Source: a bacterium
Lineage (GTDB): Bacteria > Patescibacteriota > Patescibacteriia > JAACEG01
Assembly: GCA_027040785.1 (NCBI GenBank)
Contig: JALULG010000028.1
Coordinates: 1-15,958 of the forward strand
Reading direction: 5' to 3'
Length of the DNA: 15,958 bases
Part shown: positions 7,919-14,540 of the stretch, piece by piece
How the letters are laid out: every line of letters begins with the position of its first letter
How positions within the stretch are numbered: position 1 is the first letter of the stretch
Notes under the pieces: generated by a model
Database searches by the model: none
Seen by the model: only the letters and a program-made list of their open reading frames with translations
Told to the model about the DNA's origin: nothing
Program-made: the position numbers and the translations under genes

Positions 7919-8105
7919 ACAAATCATAAAAGCAATCTCTTAATCATCTCACGCGCCACACCTTTATCATTCCGCTTAATCCTCTCCCCGCCGGCAATGC
8001 AGATTGCTTATTCGTTTCTCTTTCTGGTTATTAGTAGATGTTTCCTTTTTTTGCCAATTTTACAATTTTTTCAATTGCTTTTTTCTGTCTAAAATTTTAT
8101 AAATA
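7919..8105 (-). other. gene-free stretch with possible coding remnants
   Basis: Between the palindromes and the ATPase stop I find no intact gene. Two short open runs on the minus strand look protein-like but are in different frames and closed by stops. One reads KKAIEKIVKLAKKGNIY (about 8080-8030). The other reads ICIAGGERIKRNDKGVARE onward (about 8005-7930) and is more GC-rich than its surroundings. They could be remains of a degraded gene; origin unknown. Confidence 0.25.
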
Positions 8106-9254
8106 CTACAAAAACCCCTCAATATTCTTAATCGCCTCTTCAATCGGCACTATTTCAAAATCCTTATGATATTCTCTGTGTTTTACATTGCAAAACATAT
8201 AACACTTTGCCTCCGGATAATCTTTTTTAAAAGCCAACAGTCCTTTAAGGTCGTTTTTTGTAGGATTTTTCTTGCACTTTACTTCAATAGCAATAAGTCC
8301 GTTTTTGCCGTAAAGTATAAAGTCAACTTCTAATCCGGTTTTTGTTCGCCAAAAATATATTGTGTAATTTAACTTTTTATAATGGTTAATTGCGCGCAAC
8401 TCCTGTAAAACAAGCGTTTCCAACGCCGGACCGGACAACTCGCTTTCCGTATCAAGCGGACCGATTGGTCTTATTGCGCGAAAAATTCCAACATCAAAAA
8501 AATAAAATTTATTTCGTTTTAACAAAACTCTTTTTGCTCTTTTGTTAAAAACTTGTATTCTAACAGCTATAAGTAAATCTTCCAATATATTAAAATAGCT
8601 CTCCACCATATCTCTTTTTAAATCAGCTTCTCGCGCCACTTCAGATAAATTCAAAACTTCGCCTTGCGAAAAACTCGCCACCTCCAAAAAACGATAAAAA
8701 TTGGCCAAATTTCTTGTTAACCCTTCTTCCGCAACCTCTTCTTTTAAGTATGTTTCTATATACGAATTTAAAAATTCTTCCGGATTATCTGTTGTGTATG
8801 CTTTTGGCAAATGACCGAATTTTAGTGATTTTTCCAAAGAAAAATCTTTTTTTAATTCAATGGCGGTTAAAGGGTGCATTTCATAAGTAAATGCTCTACC
8901 GGCCAATAAATTTATTCCTTTTTTACGCAATTTACGAGCACTTGAACCTGTTAAAATAAATTTATAATCTTTACCCTCAATCAACCTATGTACTTCATTT
9001 AATAATTCCGGGATTCTTTGAATTTCGTCAATTACAATCCAATTATTAAAATTATCAGGAATTAAGTCGCTTAAAAGTTCGGGGTGAGCTAAAAGTTTGC
9101 GATAAGTAGCCGAATCAAGCAAATCAAAATACAAAGATTTTTTAAAATTCTCTTTTAACCAACTTGTTTTACCTGTTCCACGCGGACCAAACAAAAAAAA
9201 TGAATTTTTTCGCGTTGTTTGTATTATTCTTTTATAATATTTCTCGTTTGACAT
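8106..9254 (-). CDS. AAA-family ATPase with C-terminal DUF4143 nuclease-like domain
   Basis: A cytoplasmic P-loop ATPase of the AAA_14/DUF4143 type, common in archaea and in bacteria with small genomes; its role is unknown, though the family is often found on mobile DNA. From the ATG at 9254 (382 aa) it has Walker A GPRGTGKT (23-30), Walker B IVIDEIQ with D76/E77, and a sensor segment LTGSSARKL (101-109). The C-terminal half has LSGPALETLVLQELR, then EVDFI (309-313) and IEVK (323-326), the pattern of a PD-(D/E)XK-like fold. A TTG at 9263 in the same frame is possible, but the ATG gives the family's usual N-terminus. It lies alone with its own promoter, and attC-like sites lie on both sides. 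Confidence 0.92.
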   Translation of the reverse strand: MSNEKYYKRIIQTTRKNSFFLFGPRGTGKTSWLKENFKKSLYFDLLDSATYRKLLAHPELLSDLIPDNFNNWIVIDEIQRIPELLNEVHRLIEGKDYKFILTGSSARKLRKKGINLLAGRAFTYEMHPLTAIELKKDFSLEKSLKFGHLPKAYTTDNPEEFLNSYIETYLKEEVAEEGLTRNLANFYRFLEVASFSQGEVLNLSEVAREADLKRDMVESYFNILEDLLIAVRIQVFNKRAKRVLLKRNKFYFFDVGIFRAIRPIGPLDTESELSGPALETLVLQELRAINHYKKLNYTIYFWRTKTGLEVDFILYGKNGLIAIEVKCKKNPTKNDLKGLLAFKKDYPEAKCYMFCNVKHREYHKDFEIVPIEEAIKNIEGFL

Positions 9255-9278
9255 AAATAACAATTAACTTTTTTCGGG

Positions 9279-9316
9279 TGCTAACCTAATTTTAGCATCT
9301 TTTTTTAGGTTGTCAA
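9279..9316 (-). promoter_or_regulatory. promoter and overlapping inverted repeat of the ATPase gene
   Basis: Minus strand: perfect TTGACA (9316-9311), 16-base spacer, TAAAAT (9294-9289), about 35 bases before the ATG. An inverted repeat TGCTAA (9279-9284)/TTAGCA (9292-9297) with a 7-base gap covers the -10 and start region, the position of a repressor operator. No regulator is identified. Confidence 0.75.
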
Positions 9317-9399
9317 GGGTAAAAAATTTATTTATTATTTTACGCAAAATTATATAATTTATAATTTTGAAGATAATTAGTAAAAATTTATACAATATT

Positions 9400-9477
9400 A
9401 GAAATATACAAAGTCCGCCTGAAGCGGATTTGGGTGATGGGCAAGCCGATCCCTGAACCGCATACTCTTTGTTATCG
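9400..9477 (-). repeat. attC-like site, 3' of the 98-aa gene
   Basis: Hairpin AAGTCCGC (9411-9418)/GCGGATTT (9424-9431), then GGGTGA, a weak second hairpin (GGG/CCC), then GAACC and the outer arm CGCATACTCTT, ending in GTTATCG (9471-9477; on the minus strand CGATAAC as R''). The left outer arm matches only 7 of 11 positions plus one wobble, with three A-C mismatches, so this copy looks decayed on its R' side. Confidence 0.6.
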
Positions 9478-9565
9478 GATGTATTGCTCTTTTTCGTTAA
9501 AATAAAATTCTTTTAGAAGAGTGCGAGATGATATTTTTCACCTCGCACATTTACGACCGGTTTGA

Positions 9566-9862
9566 TCAAGGAACAATTTCACAAACATCCCTGTGAAACG
9601 AGAGCCAGGGCATAAGTTCGGGAATGATGTTCTGTCTCCACCAACTAGCCGCTTCAGGACTCTTTTTTTCGAGTTCTTGTATAGCTGCTTCAGTTTCTAC
9701 CGTGTAGCCATTCGGATTCTCTGCTTTTCCGCCGAGAACACCCATTTGGACAGTATCCGCAGGCAGATTTTCCGCGACAGGAATACTTAGCCCAACCCAC
9801 TGTTCTCGAATTTTCAAGGGAGCTTGCCCTGGCGGGGTCGCAACAATCTTAATATGTGCCAT
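9566..9862 (-). CDS. 98-aa protein of unknown function, single-gene cassette
   Basis: I recognise no family. The protein is soluble, mixed in composition, begins MAHIKIVATPPGQAPLKIRE and has a Trp-rich C-terminal part (ASWWRQNIIPELMPWLSFHR). There is no signal peptide or membrane segment. The ATG is supported by a near-perfect ribosome binding site. The coding sequence is visibly more GC-rich than the backbone genes and the neighbouring cargos, suggesting a different source. It is the only gene between two attC-like sites and sits inside long inverted repeats. One-gene cassettes of this size and novelty are typical of integron arrays. Confidence 0.8.
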   Translation of the reverse strand: MAHIKIVATPPGQAPLKIREQWVGLSIPVAENLPADTVQMGVLGGKAENPNGYTVETEAAIQELEKKSPEAASWWRQNIIPELMPWLSFHRDVCEIVP

Positions 9863-9868
9863 TTTTCT

Positions 9869-9876
9869 ACCTCCTT
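9869..9876 (-). promoter_or_regulatory. strong Shine-Dalgarno of the 98-aa gene
   Basis: Minus strand AAGGAGGT ending 6 bases before the ATG at 9862. This is the best ribosome binding site in the window; most other cargo genes have none that I can see. Confidence 0.85.
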
Positions 9877-9948
9877 AAGGTTTGTTTGTTTACGAAGGAA
9901 AACCCTTCTAAAAGAATTTTATATCATTTTGTAAAAGAGCAATATTTC

Positions 9949-10037
9949 CGATAACATATGCGATTAAGAGAAGTTTTTGGCGAAGTCAAAAATTTGGGGA
10001 AAATTCGCAGGATTTTCCCTCTTAATCGCTGTTAGGC
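9949..10037 (-). repeat. attC-like site, 3' of the CYTH gene
   Basis: Perfect 11-bp outer stem GCGATTAAGAG (9960-9970)/CTCTTAATCGC (10019-10029). Inner hairpin 1 is AAGTTTTTG/CAAAAATTT with one G-T pair; inner hairpin 2 is GGAAAAT/ATTTTCC. On the minus strand R'' is GCCTAAC (10037-10031), a perfect RYYYAAC, and R' is GTTATCG (9955-9949). This is one of the clearest copies. Confidence 0.72.
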
Positions 10038-10070
10038 ATCCCGAACGTAGTGAGAGCCTGCAAGGCGTGG

Positions 10071-10091
10071 CAAAATTACGAAGTAATTTTG
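10071..10091. repeat. hairpin with GAA triloop after the CYTH gene
   Basis: CAAAATTAC (10071-10079), loop GAA, GTAATTTTG (10083-10091). It lies about 20 bases beyond the gene's stop and may act as a transcription stop or as part of the cassette end. A smaller hairpin, GCCT-GCA-AGGC, lies at about 10056-10066. Confidence 0.65.
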
Positions 10092-10093
10092 AG

Positions 10094-10697
10094 TTACAAA
10101 ACGGCACGGTACTAAACTAAAGATTTCCAATTCTCTTTATAATAAAGAAACTTTTTATTGAATTCTTCTTTGGGAGTTATCTCCACATTTAAAGATTTGA
10201 GTTTTTGTTTGAGATTTTCAAATTCTTGGATTTTTGTATCTTCAGTACACATTTTTTCAAGTTCAATAATGTAACCATAACTTTTTGTAAAATCCAAGCA
10301 AACAGTTACATCATCCCATTTAAACTTAAATCTTTTTCTAAACCATTTTATTTCAATATTATATCCCAAAGAAAGAAATAATTTTTCCAGATTCTCAAAT
10401 TCATCTTTATCAAATTTTATTTCAATTTCTTCTCTGTAATCATCATGAATTTTACCTTTCGTCAGCCAAATTTTATAGAAAAAATTATTTCTTTGAATTC
10501 TCAAATCTTCATCACAATCAAAATAAAAAGTTTCTTGATAATCTTCTTTTTCCAAAGAAGCATTTTTTTTGAAGAAATCAAGAAGTTCATCAAATTTTTC
10601 TTTTGAAATAAAACTTCTGATTTCTGTTTCTATGTTCATAATATTAAAGAGAATTGAAACATTAATAAAATTTTGCTTTTCTAGTGCCGTTTTGTAA
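10094..10697. repeat. inverted repeats bounding the CYTH gene
   Basis: TTACAAAACGGCAC (10094-10107) is inverted exactly at 10684-10697. Further in, CAATTCTCTTTA (10128-10139) is inverted exactly at 10645-10656. The inner left copy lies within the last codons of the gene, so the repeat pair reaches into coding DNA. Confidence 0.85.
10112..10639 (-). CDS. CYTH-domain protein (class IV adenylate cyclase/triphosphatase-like)
   Basis: CYTH proteins form a beta-tunnel that binds triphosphates with divalent metals. Members are adenylate cyclases, thiamine-triphosphatases or polyphosphatases, and this sequence alone does not say which. Residues 4-8 read E-T-E-I-R, the ExExK signature with Arg in place of Lys. 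Further tunnel strands are visible as LRIQR, REEIEIKFD, WFRKRFKFKWDDVTVCLD and GYIIELEK, with the C-terminal KEEFNKKFLYYKENW. The 175-aa length is normal. The start is the only ATG before the first signature; no Shine-Dalgarno is seen. It is a single-gene cassette between attC-like sites. Confidence 0.85.
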   Translation of the reverse strand: MNIETEIRSFISKEKFDELLDFFKKNASLEKEDYQETFYFDCDEDLRIQRNNFFYKIWLTKGKIHDDYREEIEIKFDKDEFENLEKLFLSLGYNIEIKWFRKRFKFKWDDVTVCLDFTKSYGYIIELEKMCTEDTKIQEFENLKQKLKSLNVEITPKEEFNKKFLYYKENWKSLV

Positions 10698-10700
10698 TTA

Positions 10701-10765
10701 CATCTAATGCGCTCAGGTTATCTGAGCGCATTGTGCAAAATGAGCGAAGCGAAATTTTGCACAAC
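10701..10765 (-). repeat. gene-less mini-cassette with minimal attC-like hairpin
   Basis: Read on the minus strand: GTTGTGC (R' of the next site), the TTGTGCAAAAT/ATTTTGCACAA hairpin (10764-10731), GCACAAT as a new R'', the 11-bp stem AATGCGCTCAG/CTGAGCGCATT with loop GTTAT (10706-10732), and ATTAGAT as a possible R'. The hairpin is the exact 34-base unit of 7571-7604, and the small stem uses the same arm sequence as the branched site at 7603-7749 with its inner arms missing. Confidence 0.55.
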
Positions 10766-10843
10766 ATCGGGATTATGAGAAGTTGCCGAAGGCAATTTGG
10801 GTTGAGACTCTGCAAGAGCCGAACCTCATATCCGCTGTTATAC
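10759..10843 (-). repeat. attC-like site, 3' of the ABC operon
   Basis: Outer stem GGATTATGAG (10770-10779)/CTCATATCC (10825-10833) with one bulge. Hairpin 1 is AAGTTGCC-GAA-GGCAATTT; then GGGTTGA; hairpin 2 is CTCT-GCA-AGAG; then GAAC. On the minus strand R'' is GTATAAC (10843-10837) and R' is GTTGTGC (10765-10759). Confidence 0.68.
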
Positions 10844-10887
10844 GCCCCGAGCCGTAGCGATAGCGGAAGCGAGAGTGCGACGGGGCG
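10843..10887. repeat. hairpin between ABC operon and attC-like site
   Basis: CGCCCCG (10843-10849) pairs with CGGGGCG (10881-10887) around a 31-base G/A-rich loop with repeated AGCG units. It shares its first base with the R'' box. A related G/A-rich segment follows the site at 13379-13420. Confidence 0.6.
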
Positions 10888-10974
10888 CGACTGAAAGGAG
10901 CGAGTTCAAAAAATATTTTTCAATTAAATTAATTTTGATAGGCTTTTATTTAATATCTATAAATTTGTTTTTTG

Positions 10975-11027
10975 TTTTGGATTTTGGGCAGAGGGGAATT
11001 AAAGGAGTGAATACCCGAAATCCAAAA
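10975..11027. repeat. conserved-loop hairpin just 3' of the ABC operon
   Basis: 14-bp stem TTTTGGATTTTGGG (10975-10988)/CCCGAAATCCAAAA (11014-11027) with one G-T pair. The 25-base loop contains GGGGAATTAAAGGAGTGAAT. The same loop, on a stem of different sequence, lies at 13501-13551 in the same position after the restriction gene. The stretch 10640-11032 holds no gene: only this hairpin, the inverted-repeat arm and the attC-like sites. Confidence 0.8.
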
Positions 11028-11032
11028 TTCCT

Positions 11033-11707
11033 TTATTTTTTATTTTTTTCAATAACTCCATCCTTTAGCCATATTACTCTATCTACATATTCTTTATCAT
11101 CAGGTTCGTGGGTTACCATTATAATGGTTTGTCCTGTTTTTTTATTTAATTCTCGGAACAATTTTAATACCGCTAGAGAAGACTCACTATCCAAATTAGC
11201 GGTTGGTTCGTCGGCAAATAAAATCATGGGGTCATTTACTAATGCTCTGGCAATAGCAACTCTTTGTTGCTCTCCGCCAGACATTTCTTTTGGGAGATGT
11301 TCTAACCTTTCTGCTAACCCAACTTTTGTTAACATTTCAGTTGCTTTTTTTATATAGTCTTTTTTAGAGACGCCGGAAAGCATTAAAGGTAAATAAACAG
11401 ATTCTAACGCTGTTAACTCCGGTAATAAGGCATAGGACTGAAAAACATAACCTAATTTTTTTAATCTGAATTCAGCTTTTTGCTTCTCAGAAAAACTCAT
11501 AAGATCAACTCCTTCCATAATAATTTTCCCTGCAGTTGGTGTATCTAATAATCCGAGTTGATGTAAAAGAGTAGATTTTCCAGAACCAGAATGTCCCATA
11601 AGAGCTAAAAATTCTCCCTTTTTTACTCCAAAATTAACATCTTTTAAGGCATGAGTAGGAACAATTCCCTCGTATGTTTTTTTTAAATTTTTTACTTCAA
11701 TGATCAT
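11033..11707 (-). CDS. ABC transporter ATP-binding protein (LolD/MacB type)
   Basis: Cytoplasmic ATPase subunit that drives the adjacent FtsX/MacB-like permease. The 224-aa protein has all motifs: Walker A GHSGSGKST (38-46), Q-loop Q90, signature MSGGEQQR (142-149), Walker B ILFADEPTANLD (162-173) and the H-loop His200 in VTHEPDD. The family exports macrolides or peptides, extracts lipoproteins or acts in envelope control; the substrate cannot be read here. The start ATG is 20 bases after the permease stop, so it is the last gene of a three-gene operon. Confidence 0.95.
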   Translation of the reverse strand: MIIEVKNLKKTYEGIVPTHALKDVNFGVKKGEFLALMGHSGSGKSTLLHQLGLLDTPTAGKIIMEGVDLMSFSEKQKAEFRLKKLGYVFQSYALLPELTALESVYLPLMLSGVSKKDYIKKATEMLTKVGLAERLEHLPKEMSGGEQQRVAIARALVNDPMILFADEPTANLDSESSLAVLKLFRELNKKTGQTIIMVTHEPDDKEYVDRVIWLKDGVIEKNKK

Positions 11708-11727
11708 AATAATTTTTTACTTAGAAT

Positions 11728-12939
11728 TTATCCCCAAATAGATTTTAATATATCTTCTTTTGCTCCGCGGTATGCCGGAAAAAATCCTCCTATTAAGGCG
11801 GCGCCAATCAAGCTTAAATTACTTATCCTTATAATATTAAATGTTATTTTTAATGATACCCAGCCAACGGGAAAGTCTAGAGGATTTTTAATAAATAATG
11901 GTCGGACAACAAAGAGAATTAAAAATGCTCCAATGATTACACCGACCACTCCATAAAACAAAGCTTGCAAAACAAAATATAAAACAATTGTATCTTGTCT
12001 CATACCAATAGCTTTTAATATTCCAATTTGTCTTCTTTTATTTACAACACTTACAAAAATAATAATAAATATAGTTACTCCGGCAACAATTGTTCCTATT
12101 ACTCCAAGGATAATGCTAATCATTGTGAAACTTTTACTGGCGCCGGAAGTAAAGCCCATTAAATCTTGCCATTTTTTTATATCTTCTTTTTTAAATCCAA
12201 TTTGCCTCAGTTCTTTAATGTACATATCTTCATTGCCCGTGTCTTTAATTTTAACTAGAACTTCTGATGCTAAATTATGTACTTTTAAAACTGATTCCAT
12301 TTCTTTTTTTGTTATAAACATTGTTTGGTCCGCTTGAGTGCTTTTTGTGCTAAATACGCCTTTTATTGTATATGTTCTTTTTATCCCGTTGCTAAATAGA
12401 ACATCTATTTCATCGCCTACAGAAACTCCTAAACTTAAATATTCCAAATCACCGCCATATCCTCCGGCAATTTCTTTCCCTATTATTATTTGATCTCTAT
12501 CGGTTGGGTCCAGAAAAGAACCATCTATTATTGATTTGTAGATTTTTGTAATTTTTTTTTCATCTTCCGGATTTATTGATTTTAAAACCCATCGACCACT
12601 TTTTATATCATGCCCATCTTTGCGATAATCATATGTTACAATAGGATTATCTACGTAATGCTGAGAAACGCCAATTACTCCCGGTATTGTTTTTATGGCT
12701 TGTATAGCTCTTTTATTTTCTATATATATTTTGTCAACAGCTGGTGTTATTATTATATTTCCATATTGATTATCTATGGCTGCTTGATTTATTGCTTCTA
12801 CTATCCCACCAAATATCGAGGCAACAAAAACAAGATTAACATACGCAAGCGTCATAATTAAAATGGTCATGGCTAACGTTCCTTTGTTCCCTCGTTTAAT
12901 GGAGGTGATAGCTAGAAATAATGATGTTTTTATATTCAT
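11728..12939 (-). CDS. ABC transporter permease, FtsX/MacB family
   Basis: 403-aa membrane protein with one N-terminal membrane helix (about 20-45), a large extracytoplasmic MacB_PCD-type domain (about 45-265; includes TPAVDKIYIENKRAIQAIKT and GKEIAGGYGG), and three C-terminal helices (about 270-300, 315-345 and 370-390) carrying the FtsX signature NKRRQIGILKAIGMRQ. The C-terminus FFPAYRGAKEDILKSIWG is also typical. No separate periplasmic adaptor gene is present. Its ATG overlaps the stop of the upstream small gene as ATGA. Confidence 0.93.
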   Translation of the reverse strand: MNIKTSLFLAITSIKRGNKGTLAMTILIMTLAYVNLVFVASIFGGIVEAINQAAIDNQYGNIIITPAVDKIYIENKRAIQAIKTIPGVIGVSQHYVDNPIVTYDYRKDGHDIKSGRWVLKSINPEDEKKITKIYKSIIDGSFLDPTDRDQIIIGKEIAGGYGGDLEYLSLGVSVGDEIDVLFSNGIKRTYTIKGVFSTKSTQADQTMFITKKEMESVLKVHNLASEVLVKIKDTGNEDMYIKELRQIGFKKEDIKKWQDLMGFTSGASKSFTMISIILGVIGTIVAGVTIFIIIFVSVVNKRRQIGILKAIGMRQDTIVLYFVLQALFYGVVGVIIGAFLILFVVRPLFIKNPLDFPVGWVSLKITFNIIRISNLSLIGAALIGGFFPAYRGAKEDILKSIWG

Positions 12940-13133
12940 TTGGTTTTATTATTGAAGAAATTTTTTAAAGAATAAAAAATAATTTTTCTATGTTGAATAA
13001 TATGGATAGAGATAAGAATGGAAAAGATTAACTGAACAATTTTTATAAATTGAATATTTATAATTTTTGATAAAAGTATAACTGCGAATGTTGTAATCAA
13101 TAAATAATCTATAATTAATGTATATTTTTTCAT
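12936..13133 (-). CDS. small two-helix membrane protein, DUF4405-like
   Basis: 65 aa with two hydrophobic helices (about 5-23 and 30-46) and a basic tail (LKNFFNNKTK). The pattern of the second helix, ILISIHIIQHRKIIFYSLKN, resembles DUF4405 proteins; this is recognition by eye only. Its TGA stop overlaps the permease ATG by four bases, the classic translational-coupling arrangement, so I take it as a real first gene of the ABC operon. It could be an accessory subunit. Confidence 0.65.
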   Translation of the reverse strand: MKKYTLIIDYLLITTFAVILLSKIINIQFIKIVQLIFSILISIHIIQHRKIIFYSLKNFFNNKTK

Positions 13134-13279
13134 AGTAATACTTAGGTTAGATTTTTCGTAGCCGATAGCAAAGAAGACACCTTGTTTCCCCTCTATAAAA
13201 TAATTTAAAAAACAAATTTATTATTTTAAAAGCCTATCAAAATATGCTTAATTCAAAAGAAAAATATTTTTTGAATTGC

Positions 13280-13378
13280 ATATAGCGTTTCAGTATATGA
13301 GAAATTTACACGAAACGAAGTGAAGTGTAAATTTGGGTGAAAGTCTGCAAGACTTGAACCTCATATACTGTGTTAGGC
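13280..13378 (-). repeat. attC-like site, 3' of the restriction-modification genes
   Basis: Perfect 11-bp outer stem CAGTATATGAG (13291-13301)/CTCATATACTG (13360-13370). Hairpin 1 is AAATTTACAC (13302-13311)/GTGTAAATTT (13325-13334), then GGGTGA; hairpin 2 is AAGTCT-GCA-AGACTT (13341-13355), then GAAC. On the minus strand R'' is GCCTAAC (13378-13372), a perfect RYYYAAC. R' is less clear, GCTATAT (about 13286-13280). The best-preserved three-arm structure of the set. No gene lies in 13134-13555 apart from this and the flanking repeat arms. Confidence 0.72.
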
Positions 13379-13500
13379 GAGCCGAACGGAGCGGTAGCGG
13401 AGTGAGAGTGCAACGTGCCTTTAGCGTATTTTTGAAAAAATTTACCATTATTATTCTTTTGTTGTTGGGCTTTCATCATTTCTTATTTTTGATTTTTTTG

Positions 13501-13551
13501 TTTTGAAAAATGAAAAAGGGGAATTAAAGGGGTGAATTTCATTTTTCAAAA
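13501..13551. repeat. conserved-loop hairpin just 3' of the HNH gene
   Basis: Perfect 15-bp stem TTTTGAAAAATGAAA (13501-13515)/TTTCATTTTTCAAAA (13537-13551), with a 21-base loop containing GGGGAATTAAAGGGGTGAA. It ends 4 bases before the gene's stop codon. The loop is that of 10989-11013 with one change; the stem sequence differs but pairing is kept. Confidence 0.82.
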
Positions 13552-13555
13552 TTTC

Positions 13556-14533
13556 TTATTGTTTAAATATATTATTTCTATGATACTCTAAATATTTAAT
13601 TCTCTCATCGTCAATAGGCAATAAATTATATTTTTTATTATTTACCAAATTTAATTTACTACAAGTCATTTTTGATAACCAAGGAGAAACCAACATCTCT
13701 TTATTATTTGTAAAGGTTATAAAGCCTCTATCAAAAAGAAAATCATATGTTGGAGTGAACATAAAACCATTTTTTTGGTCTATCTTTTCATATTTTTCAG
13801 ATTTCGCCCATGGTTTTATATGTGAAGCAATTAGTAACCTATCATCAGATACCATTGTAATTGGGCAAAAAGGACATTCTTCTAATAATTTTCTTCTATA
13901 TTCACCCTGTCCTTTTCTTGCCTTAACTATTACTTCTTTTTCAATTGATGTTAAAGAAGTATCTTCAACAATATTTTCTTCTTCTTTCTTTATTTCCTTT
14001 GCTTGTATATCTTCATTAAAATAATCAACAAATAGCTTCCAATAGTATTTTATTTCACCATTATTATCCTTTAATTTTAATACTGATAAATATGTTATAT
14101 TAGGAAGTGATATTGTCCTAATAAACTTATATATTTCATCAGAGGAATTTATATAAACTCTTGGACCAGTAATTTGGTTTTGATATTGAATAGAAAAAGT
14201 TATTATATCTTCAAAATAATTTAACTTTTGTATATATTGATCCCAAAACTCAGGTAATTGCTCTTTATTTCTATATGGCTGTTCGGGATTTTTATATTCT
14301 TCTTTAACTTCATCTAAATATTTTAATAAATCCTTTTTTAAAACAAAATTTTCTCTTGTAAAATCATCAAAGAAATCAAAAAGCTCATCACTTTTATTTC
14401 CTATATAAAATTTTGCCTCTCCGTGACCACCACCAATTTTATTTTTCAATACCCAACAATCAGGAACCGTCATTTTTTCCTTTGCATCAATTACTTCATA
14501 ATTAATTCCATTAATATTAATTTTCATATTCAT
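13556..14533 (-). CDS. HNH endonuclease, presumed restriction enzyme
   Basis: Probably the nuclease partner of the methyltransferase 7 bases upstream. The C-terminal third (about 205-300) matches the HNH_2 type seen in restriction enzymes: ARKGQGEYRRKLLEECPFC (C220, C223), the ASHIKPW segment with H238, then N255-G and FDRGFITF (about 267-274). The N-terminal 200 residues, with many aromatic and acidic residues and no motif I recognise, would be the DNA-recognition part. 325 aa. ATGs at 14533 and 14527 are both possible; the first is used here. The pairing with a C5 methyltransferase is the main evidence for restriction. The target sequence is unknown. Confidence 0.85.
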   Translation of the reverse strand: MNMKININGINYEVIDAKEKMTVPDCWVLKNKIGGGHGEAKFYIGNKSDELFDFFDDFTRENFVLKKDLLKYLDEVKEEYKNPEQPYRNKEQLPEFWDQYIQKLNYFEDIITFSIQYQNQITGPRVYINSSDEIYKFIRTISLPNITYLSVLKLKDNNGEIKYYWKLFVDYFNEDIQAKEIKKEEENIVEDTSLTSIEKEVIVKARKGQGEYRRKLLEECPFCPITMVSDDRLLIASHIKPWAKSEKYEKIDQKNGFMFTPTYDFLFDRGFITFTNNKEMLVSPWLSKMTCSKLNLVNNKKYNLLPIDDERIKYLEYHRNNIFKQ

Positions 14534-14540
14534 ACTACTT

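Larger units (their letters stand above)
9470..9956. repeat. long imperfect inverted repeats bounding the 98-aa gene
   Basis: 9470-9522 and 9902-9956 are inverted copies of about 53-55 bases. Shared blocks are TGTTATCGGA, TATTGCTCTTTT and AAATTCTTTTAGAAG, with a poorly conserved middle. The outer ends coincide with the R''/R' boxes of the two adjoining attC-like sites. A third short stem, GTGCGAG (9521-9527)/CTCGCAC (9542-9548), lies just after the gene. Confidence 0.85.
10905..13275. repeat. long inverted repeats bounding the ABC-transporter operon
   Basis: Three exact inverted blocks in matching order: 17 bases at 10905-10921/13259-13275, 17 bases at 10932-10948/13227-13243 (core GATAGGCTTTTA), and 15 bases at 10959-10973/13207-13221. 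Weaker similarity continues inward, with GAGGGGAA in both arms. The right outer end abuts the attC-like site at 13280. Confidence 0.88.

Noticed and set aside
10875..11357. 160-codon plus-strand open frame
   Set aside because: Most of it is antisense to the well-supported ABC ATPase gene, and its start lies in the repeat arm.
13280..13378. tRNA-like element (minus strand contains GGTTCAAGTC, like a T-loop)
   Set aside because: There is no anticodon arm, acceptor stem or D-loop in the right places; the three-arm fold is shared with sites lacking this sequence.
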